A DNA stretch of 64,000 bases from Ogataea parapolymorpha DL-1 (GCF_000187245.1 NC_027861.1:1364001-1428000), one strand, 5' to 3'. Positions 35,146-45,465 are shown, numbered from the stretch's first letter. Notes: generated from the sequence alone by a model not told the origin. Numbers and translations: made by a program.

Positions 35146-37071
35146 ATGGGGTCCTTTGTTCGGCGTCTGCGACGGCGCGGGTTTTTCAGGGCGGTGGCGG
35201 CTATGGTTCTGACGTTGGTTGCCTGGTCGTTGCTGCCCCGCCGGAGTCGCCGAGGACTCAGTTATTACGAGCAACAGCTCCAGTCTTCCAGCTTGAGCCG
35301 GCCTTTTTCCGGGCTGCGGGCCGGCGAGGCGGGTCTGGACGGACTTTTGGAGTACGAACAGAGCCTGAGTGAGCTGCGCAACTCTCAAGGGCCGCAACCG
35401 GTGCGCTACGTGGGGGTCGCCAAAACAGACACAGAAATCCTGCGCAACACGCAGTTCCAGAAACATTTCAAGGACATCTGGGCCACAATTCTCGCCAACA
35501 AGCCCAGGGCCGGGTTCGAGCTCGCACCGGGCATGGCTGCCGGCTCGGGCATGCCGCTTGACGTGCTGGTAAAACGCGAATACGGCGCGTACAAGGCGGT
35601 CAATGTCGCCATGCACGACACCGTGGGCGTCCCGCTGCTCAGCGAGGAGTACCTGCTGAACTGTCTCAAGGTGCCGCCCGAAATGGTGGCTGATTTGGCC
35701 GCATCACACAAGAATGTGGTCAGAGACCTGCCCGCGTCATATCCGGACGGCCTCTACGAGGGCAGAGGCATTGTATTTATTGGCGGCGGAAAATTCTCGT
35801 GGCTGTCGCTGCTCGGGATTGAGAACTTGCGCGCCACGGGCTCGAAGTTGCCCGTCGAACTAATCTTCCCCACGGAAGCCGAGTACGAAGAAATGCTCTG
35901 CGAAAAAGTGCTGCCCGACCTCAACGCCAAGTGCGTGCTGCTCACAGAGCGCGTGCCCGAGTTTCGCAAACACAAATACACAATCAGAGGCTACCAGTAC
36001 AAAAGCCTGGCGCTGCTGGTGTCCTCTTTTGAACAGGTGCTGTTTTTGGACTCAGATAACGTGCCGGTAGCCAACCCGGACGCGATTTTCGTGTCCGAGC
36101 CGTTTACGTCGCACGGGATGGTCACGTGGCCCGACTTCTGGCGCCGCGTCACACATCCAACCTACTACAAACTCGTCGACCGCGAGCTCGGCAACGAACA
36201 GGTGCGCAACAACATCGACGATGTGACGCCAAACAGATACTATGCACGTGACCCTGGTCACGCGTTCTCGAGCGTGCCGTTGCACGACCGCGCTGGGGCA
36301 CTCCCTGACCCCTCGAGCGAGTCGGGCCAGATCGCCGTGGACAAGCGCACGCACCTCCGCGCGCTGCTGTTGGCGCTATATTACAACTACTACGGACCAC
36401 AGCAGTACTATCCGTTGTTCTCGCAGGGCGGGGCTGGCGAGGGCGACAAGGAGACCTTTGTGGCCGCAGCGCAGCATTTTGGACTGCCCTTCTACCATGT
36501 GCGCAAGGCTGTTGATGTGATTGGCTACTGGCAACTCCAGCCCGAGGAGCACTACACGGGAGTCGGCATGATTCAGTACGATCCGGTGGTGGACTACAAA
36601 TTGGTAGCAGCGTACAAAGACTGGTTTTCAGCTCGCGAAAAGGAGCACGAGCGACGTCAAGCGTCGTTTGTCGGTCGCTTGCGCGACTGGTGGGCCGGAG
36701 AAGTGGTGTACGACCCTGCCCGAACGTTCACTGGCTGGTTCAACAAGACGAACAGCCGGCCGATGTTTGTGCACTCGAACTTCCCGAAACTGGACCCGGT
36801 GAGTCTGCGCAAGGACGACTTCCTGTTTGTGACGAACGGTGGCGCGCGCAAACGGGTTCGCATGTACAGCGACCAGTCTGGGCTGGACTTTGACTATGAG
36901 TTGCGCCAATGGCAGTTCATCAAGAAACACTTCTGCGACAAGGCCATCGATCTCAACTATCTGCGTGTTGCCGGCGTGACGTCGCTGGACTACTGCGACT
37001 TCATTGAGCAAGAACTGGAGTTTCTTGAAAATTCCCAGCACCTGATTAATATCCGCAACGCTACCACTTAG
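35146..37071 (+). CDS. MNN2/MNN5-family Golgi alpha-1,2-mannosyltransferase
   Basis: 641 residues. Very basic N-terminus, then one anchor (AVAAMVLTLVAWSLL), then a stem and a lumenal GT71 domain. Motifs: GRGIVFIGGGKFSWLSLLGI, KYTIRGYQYKSLALLVSSFE, the metal-binding VLFLDSDNVPV (DxD at about residue 302), GMVTWPDFWRRVTHPTYY and ETFVAAAQHFGLPFYHV. Family members add alpha-1,2-linked branches to the N-glycan outer chain. Ends 56 bp before TOK1 in the same direction. Confidence 0.93.
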   Translation: MGSFVRRLRRRGFFRAVAAMVLTLVAWSLLPRRSRRGLSYYEQQLQSSSLSRPFSGLRAGEAGLDGLLEYEQSLSELRNSQGPQPVRYVGVAKTDTEILRNTQFQKHFKDIWATILANKPRAGFELAPGMAAGSGMPLDVLVKREYGAYKAVNVAMHDTVGVPLLSEEYLLNCLKVPPEMVADLAASHKNVVRDLPASYPDGLYEGRGIVFIGGGKFSWLSLLGIENLRATGSKLPVELIFPTEAEYEEMLCEKVLPDLNAKCVLLTERVPEFRKHKYTIRGYQYKSLALLVSSFEQVLFLDSDNVPVANPDAIFVSEPFTSHGMVTWPDFWRRVTHPTYYKLVDRELGNEQVRNNIDDVTPNRYYARDPGHAFSSVPLHDRAGALPDPSSESGQIAVDKRTHLRALLLALYYNYYGPQQYYPLFSQGGAGEGDKETFVAAAQHFGLPFYHVRKAVDVIGYWQLQPEEHYTGVGMIQYDPVVDYKLVAAYKDWFSAREKEHERRQASFVGRLRDWWAGEVVYDPARTFTGWFNKTNSRPMFVHSNFPKLDPVSLRKDDFLFVTNGGARKRVRMYSDQSGLDFDYELRQWQFIKKHFCDKAIDLNYLRVAGVTSLDYCDFIEQELEFLENSQHLINIRNATT

Positions 37072-37127
37072 CGAAAAATAATTATTTAATTTTTTTAAAA
37101 CATGCTAATTTATAGTATCCCGGACGA

Positions 37128-39035
37128 ATGAGCGGAGACCAGGGTACACAGGAATCGCTCCAGGAGGACGGGTTTGTCGACTCGGTTTTCCGCTCGCTGA
37201 CGGAACGCACCATGGAGGAGCCCGCTCCTATCGAGCGCATGACTTCCCGGATACAACAGTACTACGACAGCCTGCTTAACAACGCCGACTGGAACGTGGC
37301 AAACCTGGAAGTGCGGCCTGGACACCCGACGTTTGTGGTCTGGTTCGTGCTTTCGTCGTATTTCCCGCTGATTTGCGGCTGTCTCGGCCCGCTATCGAAC
37401 CTGCTTTCTGTGGCAGCCGTGATTTGCAATTGGAAGGAGGACAAGGCCACGGGCAAGCCCGCAGGTGCAGACGAAAGCTGGTGCTACACGGTGAACACGA
37501 TCTCCATGGTGTGCGGGGTGGCGGCGAATATTTGCCTGCTGCTGAACTACCGCAGAAAAATGAACTACCACTATGCCCAAATAGTATCCATCGCAGGCTG
37601 GTTTGTGGCCAGCATCATGCTCATGCTCCTGGTAGCCATCTACCATGTGGAATTTCTTCGCCACGAGCATTATGTGAGGTATTCCTATTCTTACGGGTTC
37701 TGGTTTGCGGTGTTCACGGTGCTGCTACATTTTGCCAACTTTGTGCTGCTCAGTCTCAACATACTCGGCGTGCTGCTGAAAAAGTACCCGCCGGTGTTCA
37801 ACATTGACGGCGTGCAGAATACGCTCATCTTGCAGAGCATGTTCTTTGTGACCTGGGTGATGTGGGGGGCCGGCATGTTCACGGCGCTGCTGCACGTGTC
37901 GTACGGCGAGGCCCTGTACTTTTCGATAACCACAATTCTCACCATCGGTCTCGGTGACTTTGTTCCGCAAACCAGCGGTGCACAGACACTCACTCTGCTT
38001 TGGTGTATTGTCGGGCTGGTCGCGTTCGGGCTCATTATCTCGACCATCAGGGAACTGGTCATGTTCTCGTCTGCCTCCACGTTCTACTGGCACCATCTAC
38101 AGATGTTCCGCAGCCTCGAGCTGAAAAATGCGCCGCCAAACCTCTCGAAGCAGGAGAGTTTCAACCGCATGAAAAATGCCAGTAGAAAAGCAATGCGATA
38201 TGAACGCGTCTTGAGCACGATAGCAATCCTCACCACTTGGACGGCGTTCTGGCTCCTGGGCTCTTTGCTGTTCACCGTGTACGAAGGCTGGGCGTACCAT
38301 CTCAGCTGCTACTTTGCATTCCTGTGCTTTGTCACGATCGGATACGGCGTTCCAGCCCCGACCACGAGCGGCGGCCGGTCATTTTTCTGTGTGTGGGCAA
38401 TTGCAGCAATCCCAGTTATGACCATCCTAGTTATGAACATTGGAGATTTCATTTTCAGCTCGCTCGAGACAATACAGAACCTTAGTATGCTGCGCAAAAC
38501 AAACGTGTCGCACTTGGACGACTCAGACCCCCACGAGGCGATCCTCCACCACCTGCTGGACCTGAAAAAAGCTTCCAACATCGACATTTTCACCACAAAA
38601 GAGTACCTTTCTGCCTCCTCATTCGCTACCGAGCTGGCAAGTTATAATGACCCCAGTTATCATCATCCCGAGCACAGCGAACTAGCTGCTCTGCGCAAAC
38701 ATGCAAACATCGCCACGCATGAATCACTAAAGCCTCGTTTCCGCAAGCAAAACGATCCGCTGCTCTCCAAAATGAGCCAGCTACAGCAAATAATCATCGA
38801 ATTGCGCAAATCCACCCTTTTGTCCAACATAAAGCCCGACTTCAAGTACTCATTCCAGGACTGGAGCCAGTTCCTCTCTCTGACCGACCTGGACACGGGC
38901 TCCGAGTTCTGGCTGAGCGAAAAGTCGCCGTTTGGGTTCCCCAATGACGAACCTCTCTACTTCACGTACCATTTTCTCCATGCCCTGGACCGCAAATTGC
39001 ACGAGCTGGCGTTGCAATATGACCAAATGAACTAA
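37128..39035 (+). CDS. TOK1: Outward-rectifying two-pore potassium channel Tok1
   Basis: 635 residues with the fungal Tok architecture of eight membrane segments and two pore loops. The first pore is ITTILTIGLGDFVP (about residue 270), the second CFVTIGYGVPAP (about residue 402). The selectivity filters are TIGLGD and TIGYGV. The cytoplasmic C-terminal region after about residue 450 is long and mainly helical, as in Tok1. The channel releases K+ at the plasma membrane on depolarisation and is the receptor-like target of some killer systems in S. cerevisiae. Confidence 0.96.
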   Translation: MSGDQGTQESLQEDGFVDSVFRSLTERTMEEPAPIERMTSRIQQYYDSLLNNADWNVANLEVRPGHPTFVVWFVLSSYFPLICGCLGPLSNLLSVAAVICNWKEDKATGKPAGADESWCYTVNTISMVCGVAANICLLLNYRRKMNYHYAQIVSIAGWFVASIMLMLLVAIYHVEFLRHEHYVRYSYSYGFWFAVFTVLLHFANFVLLSLNILGVLLKKYPPVFNIDGVQNTLILQSMFFVTWVMWGAGMFTALLHVSYGEALYFSITTILTIGLGDFVPQTSGAQTLTLLWCIVGLVAFGLIISTIRELVMFSSASTFYWHHLQMFRSLELKNAPPNLSKQESFNRMKNASRKAMRYERVLSTIAILTTWTAFWLLGSLLFTVYEGWAYHLSCYFAFLCFVTIGYGVPAPTTSGGRSFFCVWAIAAIPVMTILVMNIGDFIFSSLETIQNLSMLRKTNVSHLDDSDPHEAILHHLLDLKKASNIDIFTTKEYLSASSFATELASYNDPSYHHPEHSELAALRKHANIATHESLKPRFRKQNDPLLSKMSQLQQIIIELRKSTLLSNIKPDFKYSFQDWSQFLSLTDLDTGSEFWLSEKSPFGFPNDEPLYFTYHFLHALDRKLHELALQYDQMN

Positions 39036-39469
39036 TACTTTGCTTCGGCTAAAATGTATACTCACCAAATACTGAGATTAATAGAATGATTAAATGATAG
39101 TACTGGTTTAATAATGGTAAGGAGCTAGTTGTTAGTGAAGTTGAAATCAATACATGTACCTAGGGATGAATGGCGATGTTATCAATACAATGGGCTTGAT
39201 AGAAAACTACCATGTGAGAATCAAGGGAGAATCAAAGGATAAACCAATGGAACAAGGCGTTCTGCGAGTTAGTAGAGGCATGTCCTGCGTATGCTAAAGT
39301 ATTAGATTATAAAGTATATGTTGCCCGCATGAAATTAATGCGATCGCGCGTTCTAGCAAAGATGACGTGAAGCAGACGGTCGGGGTCTGCAATGACGAAT
39401 TGAAACAGCAATGGGGTTGGATATGCAAAGATGCGGGTGCGACGGCGAACAGGAATATGCAAAGGTCAA
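39036..39469. other. 434-bp convergent intergenic region after TOK1
   Basis: The 3' flanks of two convergent genes. AT-rich to about 39340. A hairpin with arms GCAGAC (39372-39377) and GTCTGC (39385-39390) and a 7-base loop is present. I searched for C/D boxes, Sm sites and tRNA arms and found no convincing RNA gene; the length is nevertheless more than terminators need. Confidence 0.4.
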
Positions 39470-40354
39470 TTATCTCTTGCGGCGGGTCTTGCTCGTGCTG
39501 CGTTTTCTCGAGTCGCCGTTCTTGTTCTGGTGCATTCTGCCAACATGGATCTTCATGTGGTCGGACCTGGTGAACTTGCGGTGGCAGAACTCACAAACGT
39601 ACCGCTCGAGATGAAGATGGACACAGTTGATGTGACGTGACAAAAGAGCACGGTTTTTGAACTGCTTGCCGCAGTTCTCCACCTCGCATACAAGCTTGCC
39701 GCCCGGCTGGGTGAGCGGACGATGAGGCAGCTTGACAGGGATCTTGAGCGTGATTCTGGACTTGGAGTGGAGTGCCGACACCGAGTCGTCGTCACTGGCG
39801 TCCAGATACTCTGTTTTGGCCTCCACCGGCGAAGTGTCCATGGCAGGCGAGCCATTGAGCGAGATAGGTGAGCCGCGGTAGGAGATGGGTGTCTCCGGTG
39901 TGGACTCTGTAAGGAAGTCGTCCGGGAAAGCAGAGTAAGACGTGTCGAATCGGCCAAGACCAACTGGTGAAGAAGGCAATAGGTTGGGATAGACAGGCTG
40001 ATAGATGGACGCTAGCGAGAAGTTGTTTGTGTGGCTGGAGCCACTGAGATCGACTTTTGACGGGTCGATGGTGAGCTCCGGCATGTCCTCGTCGTCCGGA
40101 GCAGATCTCTGCTGCGATGTTTCAGGTGTGTTTGACAACCTTGAACACTCGAAATCAATATCGACGTCGTATTCGACGTCGGAGTAGTTGAGGTCGTCGT
40201 ACTGGATCTCGTGCAAGAAGTCGCCCGCGTTGAAATCGATCTCCTTCAGATCCGACACGAGCGATTCTTTTCTTTGTTCAACGATTTCTAGGTCTGAGTA
40301 TCCGAAAGCGGATACTAGCTCCATCAAAGGAGTGGGAGTGTCTCTGGAATCCAT
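39470..40354 (-). CDS. C2H2 zinc-finger transcription factor, family not identified
   Basis: 294 residues. The first ~200 residues are acidic and Ser/Pro-rich (activation-domain-like; several SP sites such as PSSPVGLG, RGSPISLNGSPAMDTSP). The C-terminus has two C2H2 fingers: C-x4-C-x12-H-x4-H (CEVENCGKQFKNRALLSRHINCVH), then C-x2-C-x12-H-x4-H (CEFCHRKFTRSDHMKIHVGRMH). A basic KRSTSKTRRKR tail follows. The fingers' FKNRALLSRH and FTRSDHMKIH helices suggest specific DNA binding. I cannot match it to a named yeast factor. Confidence 0.85.
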   Translation of the reverse strand: MDSRDTPTPLMELVSAFGYSDLEIVEQRKESLVSDLKEIDFNAGDFLHEIQYDDLNYSDVEYDVDIDFECSRLSNTPETSQQRSAPDDEDMPELTIDPSKVDLSGSSHTNNFSLASIYQPVYPNLLPSSPVGLGRFDTSYSAFPDDFLTESTPETPISYRGSPISLNGSPAMDTSPVEAKTEYLDASDDDSVSALHSKSRITLKIPVKLPHRPLTQPGGKLVCEVENCGKQFKNRALLSRHINCVHLHLERYVCEFCHRKFTRSDHMKIHVGRMHQNKNGDSRKRSTSKTRRKR

Positions 40355-40903
40355 GCCCTATGCTCTTCTTACCGCGTGGAATGCCTGAGTTTCCAGTCAG
40401 GTGTGTCCATGAAAACAACAAGAAGCTATGTTTTGTGACCGGATCGGGCATTTGCCATGCTTTATATAATTTTCTTATCAGATTTGTCAGGCTACACGCA
40501 TCGACATAAGTGCTTGCGGCGTGGTGGCGCAGTAAGTGACACATTATCACTCTGCGTGGCCCGTTACCCGGCCATAGCGCCTGTGTGCACTTTGTTTGAC
40601 CTTCCCGAAACATGCAGTCCACTTTTCCTAAAGGGGCAACTACAGCGGCGACTACGCCACAGGCCCAGTGCAGCCCCAGTGCAGGCCTCCATCCACACAA
40701 CATCATCACCCATGGTCCACAAGCAGTACCTGCCCGCCCCAGCAGCACACTAACGTACCCATCTCTTGCCCGTACACCCGCTCTTGTACTATCTCGCTCT
40801 TCCTGCCCGGCTCCGCTTCCCTACTAGCCTCAGTCTGCACCGCCACAGCCCCTCTAAAAGAGCAACCACGCAAATTTCATCTCTCCCCGATAACCTTTGT
40901 TCA
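40355..40903. promoter_or_regulatory. 549-bp divergent promoter region (C2H2 factor / EIS1)
   Basis: Contains a TATA-like TTATATAA at 40462-40469 (suited to the C2H2 gene), two TTATC motifs nearby, an AGGGG stress-element core at 40632-40636 and a direct repeat of CCCAGTGCAG (40664-40673 and 40675-40684). The EIS1 frame is open back to 40766 but that part is CT-rich and unlike Eis1, so it is read as leader. Confidence 0.45.
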
Positions 40904-43435
40904 ATGCTGTCGTATCAGGACAGTGCCCCCTCCATCACGAGTAAATCCACTCGCCAGAGCGTCTACCAGACCAACGGACAGCCGCTCAGCGAGGAGGCTA
41001 TCTACAGAGCCAAATTGAAGTACGGAATCTACAACAACCCGGCCAAGGTCAATCTTGGTGTTGACCCTTCAGCTTCAGACACCGCCGCGCTGCTGGCCTC
41101 CTCTTCTGATCTGTCTGTCCACCCTTACAAGAGAGAATTGTCCGCAGAGGCTGCCACTGCCGCCCTAATTGCAAAGACAGACTCTGCGCCAAGGGCATGG
41201 AAGCGCAACAACTTTGCACCGGAAGCGGAATACGCCGCCATCAGTGCCAAGTCCCAGAAGTACCCGTTCTACGAAGAGGACGTGGACGGCGGCGACGCCG
41301 AGCTGTCGCAGGACGCGGCGTCGTCTGTGCTGCGCAAGCCTGCGTCCGCCACCGCCAAATCGGCCCTTCAGGACGTGTACGACTTTGACGACGTGCGCTC
41401 CGGCCGCACCACCATGAGCAACCTGCACGCCTCCTCAACCCCGGGTACCACCGTGCGCGGCGCTTATGAGGCCGGCAAGGTGATTGACATCGGCCGCATC
41501 CTCAATAAGGCCACCGACTCGGCCACCAAGACCATGAACTCCAGAGTCAACCCAGACCAGGACTTCCGCTCCGGTCTCACTACGGCCAAGGCGTACACCA
41601 GCGCAAACGGCGCGGTCGACATTTCCAAGATCACGTACTCGGCTAAGGAGAGCGCGCTCAAGAGCATGTCGTCCAGACTCAACCCGAGCAGGGACGGACT
41701 GTACGGCATTCCAACGGCGAGCGACAATTTAAACAACGAGAAGTTTGCGTCGGTTGGTGCTCTGGCGTCGCTCAATTTCGACCCGAGACAGGACTACGCG
41801 GCGGCCGAACGGGCGACGCTGGCGCGCAACTCGCTCATTGACAACCGTGTGCTCATCAAGGCCATCAGCAACGCCAATGCCACGCTCGACAAAATCGACA
41901 ACAAGGCTGTGCAGGACAATATGTTCGGCAACCGGGAGTGGAACCTCAAGGCCCTGCAAGTTGCGCAGGCGAACTTTGAGAAGCGCAAGAGCGACACGGG
42001 CGGCAAAATCGATGTTGGCGGTGGACTTTTGCTGAGCGTTGACGAGATCAACCGCATGGCGTCGTCGGTGGTGAGTCCGATCCTGTCTGATTTGGACGAC
42101 AAGGTGGAGCAGCAGCGTCTGGCGAACTTGGCAGCGCAGCAGCGCAAAGCAGAGCTGAAACGGGCGCAGGCAGAGTTCTTTGCTGCTCAGAAACAGGCCA
42201 AGCTCGATGCCAAGCAGAAACGCGAGGCTGAAAAAACCTCGCGTCGTCAGAAGCTCCAGGAAGAAAAGGACAAGCTGAAAGAGCAGCAGGCACAGATGAA
42301 GGCCGAGCAGCAGGCCGCTCTGGACGCCAAGGAGCAGCAGTTCCGCGAGCAGATCGAGCAGGAGGAGAAGAGCAAGCAGGAGGTGGACGCCGAGCGGAAC
42401 GAGAAGCTGGCGGAGCTCCAGAAGGTGAAGGATGCCAAAGACGCCGAGAGACAGGCCGAGCTGGATGCAATCCAGGCCGAGAAAGACCAAGAGGTGGCTC
42501 CGCTTGTGGAGGAGAGCGAGAAGGAGACTGCTGTGTGGAACGAGCTCAAGGCGAAGCGCGAGGAGGCCGACGCGTTTTTGGCAGAGCACAAGGGCCGCTA
42601 CGAGACTGCTAGTGCGAAGTTGGAGTCGACTTTGAAGAAACTGGAGAAGATCACCGCCAAGATCGCCGAGGCTGAGGCTGCGCTTGCGGCCGCGTCGAGC
42701 GAGTCTGAGAAAGTGACCTCTGAGAGCGACCAGGTGCACGAGCAGGCCGAGAAGGAATACGAGCAGAAAAAACGAGAGTACGACGAGTTTTTGGAAACAA
42801 GATCGAAACTCACAGGCCAGAAAGACGAACTTGAGGCCCAGAGAAAGGGTCTTGTTGCTGAGTTGAAGGATCTCAAAACGTCTCAGAAGGAGCAGGAGAA
42901 GAATATCAACTCGAGTCTGCCGGAGCATCTGCAAAGGGAAATCAGCAGCGACGTTTCCGACGAGGAGACGATCGACCACTCCAAATTCGAGCTCGACGAC
43001 GCGTCGATACCTGAGCCACCGGCAGTGGAGGTGGAGGAGCCAAAGAAGGAAGCAGTCGACTACGGGTTCACTGAGGATGATGAGCCGAAGCTGGTGAAGC
43101 CTACGGAGGAGCAGCCAGAGAAGCCAGAGGAGCCAGAGGAGCCAGAGGAGCCGGAGAAGCCGTTGGCGGATGTGGCTGCCAGCCAGCCAGCTACAGTCGA
43201 AAAATCTGCTGCTGTGGATGAAAAACCATCTAAGAAGGGCAAGGAGGGTCTGGGAAAACGGTTCCTCAAGTTTATGACCCAAGAACCACCAAAGCCGAAG
43301 AAGAAGGTGAAGGCCTCTCCTAAGGCAGTTTCTAAGACCGCTCCGAAGGCGAAGGAGACCAAGAAAGAGACCACGGAGGAGGCGGGAGATGCATTCTCAA
43401 ACTTCTCTCAGGGCTCAGAGGTTGCCGAGAGATAG
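40904..43435 (+). CDS. EIS1: Eisosome protein Eis1
   Basis: 843 residues from ATG 40904. The N-terminal block VYQTNGQPLSEEAIYRAKLKYGIYNNPAK matches Eis1 (in pieces: YQTNGQPLSEEA, YRAKLKYGIY), and the mid region NKINMGG-like GGKIDVGGGLLLSVDEINRMAS is also family-specific. Residues ~440-720 form a long charged coiled coil. A Glu/Pro repeat tract (PEEPEEPEEPEKP) follows, and the end AFSNFSQGSEVAER matches the conserved FS.FSQGS tail. Eis1 is a core organiser of eisosomes, the plasma-membrane furrows that regulate sphingolipid/TORC2 signalling. Confidence 0.92.
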   Translation: MLSYQDSAPSITSKSTRQSVYQTNGQPLSEEAIYRAKLKYGIYNNPAKVNLGVDPSASDTAALLASSSDLSVHPYKRELSAEAATAALIAKTDSAPRAWKRNNFAPEAEYAAISAKSQKYPFYEEDVDGGDAELSQDAASSVLRKPASATAKSALQDVYDFDDVRSGRTTMSNLHASSTPGTTVRGAYEAGKVIDIGRILNKATDSATKTMNSRVNPDQDFRSGLTTAKAYTSANGAVDISKITYSAKESALKSMSSRLNPSRDGLYGIPTASDNLNNEKFASVGALASLNFDPRQDYAAAERATLARNSLIDNRVLIKAISNANATLDKIDNKAVQDNMFGNREWNLKALQVAQANFEKRKSDTGGKIDVGGGLLLSVDEINRMASSVVSPILSDLDDKVEQQRLANLAAQQRKAELKRAQAEFFAAQKQAKLDAKQKREAEKTSRRQKLQEEKDKLKEQQAQMKAEQQAALDAKEQQFREQIEQEEKSKQEVDAERNEKLAELQKVKDAKDAERQAELDAIQAEKDQEVAPLVEESEKETAVWNELKAKREEADAFLAEHKGRYETASAKLESTLKKLEKITAKIAEAEAALAAASSESEKVTSESDQVHEQAEKEYEQKKREYDEFLETRSKLTGQKDELEAQRKGLVAELKDLKTSQKEQEKNINSSLPEHLQREISSDVSDEETIDHSKFELDDASIPEPPAVEVEEPKKEAVDYGFTEDDEPKLVKPTEEQPEKPEEPEEPEEPEKPLADVAASQPATVEKSAAVDEKPSKKGKEGLGKRFLKFMTQEPPKPKKKVKASPKAVSKTAPKAKETKKETTEEAGDAFSNFSQGSEVAER

Positions 43436-43594
43436 GACTGTTCATTTCCTGTGCATTTGTATTATGTAGCTGAAAACACATTTAAGGATTTTATTAATTT
43501 TTTCAAATATTTTTTTGAGACCAGCCACTGCACTTAATTATTTCCAAAGGGGTAATCAAAAAATTGTCCTGATAAAGTTTAGGGCATTGTTTCA

Positions 43595-44098
43595 ATGGCC
43601 AGGTTAAATAAGCACAAGCCGGTGTCGACAACGCCAAAGACGCCCAAGATGGGCTCCAGCACAAGCTTTAAGAATTCGCCAGCCAGTATCAAGAAAACAC
43701 CGTCAAAAAGCTCTGACACGCCAAAGGTAAAGGCGGGCTCGACGTTGAGCTCTGGGCTCGCGAGAAACCAGCCAGGCGACCCGACAGAAATCAAAACGCA
43801 GAAAAAAAGATTCAAGCCCGGAACTGTGGCCTTGCGCGAGATCAGAAGGTTCCAGAAGTCCACAGAGCTGCTTATCAGGAAACTCCCCTTTGCCAGACTC
43901 GTCAGAGAAATCGTCCAGGACGAGTTCGGAACAAGCACCTACAGATGGCAGTCGGTCGCAGTGCTGGCGTTGCAGGAAGCCGTCGAGGCGTATCTTGTGC
44001 ATCTTTTTGAGGATACCAACCTGTGCGCGCTCCACGCGAAGCGAGTCACCATCATGCAGAAAGACATCCATCTTGCCAGGAGATTGCGGGGGGATTGA
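43595..44098 (+). CDS. CSE4: Centromeric histone H3 variant Cse4 (CENP-A)
   Basis: 167 residues. A Lys/Ser/Thr/Pro-rich tail unlike canonical H3 runs to about residue 72. The histone fold begins at [26 protein letters not shown] and continues FARLVREIV and [36 protein letters not shown] (split: [16 protein letters not shown], then [10 protein letters not shown]). The CATD-type loop is longer than in H3 ([12 protein letters not shown]). It ends RRLRGD in place of RRIRGERA. It replaces H3 in centromeric nucleosomes and is loaded by Scm3. The neighbouring gene on the other strand ends 20 bp away. Confidence 0.96.
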   Translation: MARLNKHKPVSTTPKTPKMGSSTSFKNSPASIKKTPSKSSDTPKVKAGSTLSSGLARNQPGDPTEIKTQKKRFKPGTVALREIRRFQKSTELLIRKLPFARLVREIVQDEFGTSTYRWQSVAVLALQEAVEAYLVHLFEDTNLCALHAKRVTIMQKDIHLARRLRGD

Positions 44099-44118
44099 GT
44101 CCTATTAGTGTATGTATA

Positions 44119-45465
44119 CTACAACCTGTTGTGCCAAATACCAATCGGGCCCTTTTCCATGTAGTCCTCGCGCAGGAAGGAGCCCCCGACAGCGTGCGAG
44201 TTGAACACCTGTTTTGCGAGTATCTGTGCGCCCAGAAACGAGCAGTCCTCGAATCCGGTCTTTTTCCACTCAGAAAAGTAGTCCGGACGACTCAGTAGCT
44301 TGACGTGTTTTGGCACCTGGATTAGGTTCAGGTCCTGAATCATGTTATTTGTGTCGCGGAACGCTCCGCCTTGGGCAGACGTAGCACCCTGTCCGACCAC
44401 AAAATTGCGGTACAGATGCACCACTAGCGCCTCCTTGAATCCGATGATTTTGCTTGTCTGGCCTACTAGGATCAAATTGTCGTAGCATTCCTGTGCCCTT
44501 TTGAGATCTGTGATTTTCGACAGTGTGCGATGGATGGCCGCTCCAATACTCTCAATCAGGTCAGTGCAGCCTTGGAACCGCTCCTTGCCCACGCTCACAA
44601 CATTACCCTCGCCATCCACAAACGTGTTAGTCTCAAGCTCGCTGTTAGGCTTCGACTCTGCCGCCGCCTTGCCGCTCTTGCGCTTCTCCTTCTCCTTCTC
44701 GGCCAGGATTTCCCTGGTCGGCTTGTCGCTCGTCACAATTGCCGCGACGTCCAGTACGCCGTCGTCCTCCTCTTTTTTCTCCACCAGCTGCTCGGCGCCG
44801 AAGAACGAGTTCTTGGCGTCCTCCTCACTCAAAACTTCAAAAATCGCTGACCGCTTCAGCATTTCCACCTGATCGCTCGTCAGGTCTGGCAGAATTTTGC
44901 CCAATCTATCGTTTATACTGTTTCCGCCCTTGTCGATGATTTTTATTCCCGGAATGTACACCTGGTAGTCCAGGATCGGCGTGATCTCTGTCTTCTCGTA
45001 GCCAATGTCAACAACACAAGCATTGGCCAGAGACCCGTACGAGAACATTGAGCACAGCGAGGCAGGCACTATGGAAAAGGCCCCAAATTGCAGAGTTTCA
45101 AAAACGTACTTAGTGATCATCTCGATCGTCTCGTTCGACCATCTGTTGGAGGTCTGCACCAGCGTGAAGGCGATGCTGTTGAGGAGCAAAACCGGGTGGT
45201 CTTTGAGAATTGAGCGAGCAATACATTTGAACAGGAAATTTAGCCCGTGAACATCGACAATCTCGCCTTTCACAATGGGATACACAGCGAGCGACTCGTC
45301 CTGAGGCTTGATGGTGTAGTACGCTGTGTCCTGTGCATTTTTGTATACTTTCGTGGGAATACTGTACGCAGGCGGACTAAGTACATCCTCAATCCCAAAT
45401 CGCACGAGCGTATTCTGCGAGCCCGGCTGGACTATCAGGAAATTGTCCTCTCTAAACGAAGGCAT
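44119..45465 (-). CDS. ARP9: Actin-related protein 9, chromatin-remodeller subunit
   Basis: 448 residues. Starts PFREDNFLIVQPGSQNTLVRFG, as S. cerevisiae Arp9 ([22 protein letters not shown]). Also shared are YVFETLQF, SINDRLGKILP, IFEVLSEEDAK, the charged insertion EILAEKEKEKRK, RFQGCTDLIESI, and the end PDYFSEWKKTGFEDCSFLGAQI with KGPIGIW. It pairs with Arp7 in the SWI/SNF and RSC remodellers and lacks actin-type nucleotide hydrolysis. The promoter (118 bp) is shared with the divergent U1 snRNA gene. Confidence 0.95.
   Translation of the reverse strand: MPSFREDNFLIVQPGSQNTLVRFGIEDVLSPPAYSIPTKVYKNAQDTAYYTIKPQDESLAVYPIVKGEIVDVHGLNFLFKCIARSILKDHPVLLLNSIAFTLVQTSNRWSNETIEMITKYVFETLQFGAFSIVPASLCSMFSYGSLANACVVDIGYEKTEITPILDYQVYIPGIKIIDKGGNSINDRLGKILPDLTSDQVEMLKRSAIFEVLSEEDAKNSFFGAEQLVEKKEEDDGVLDVAAIVTSDKPTREILAEKEKEKRKSGKAAAESKPNSELETNTFVDGEGNVVSVGKERFQGCTDLIESIGAAIHRTLSKITDLKRAQECYDNLILVGQTSKIIGFKEALVVHLYRNFVVGQGATSAQGGAFRDTNNMIQDLNLIQVPKHVKLLSRPDYFSEWKKTGFEDCSFLGAQILAKQVFNSHAVGGSFLREDYMEKGPIGIWHNRL

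Noticed and set aside
39372..39390. GC-rich hairpin as an H/ACA snoRNA arm
   Set aside because: No ANANNA hinge and ACA box at the right spacing, and the stem is only 6 bp. More likely a terminator-type or chance hairpin.
41729..43282. 517-codon minus-strand ORF antisense to EIS1
   Set aside because: Leu-rich mirror of the Glu/Lys/Gln coiled-coil codons of EIS1. No domain is visible and the EIS1 reading is conserved.
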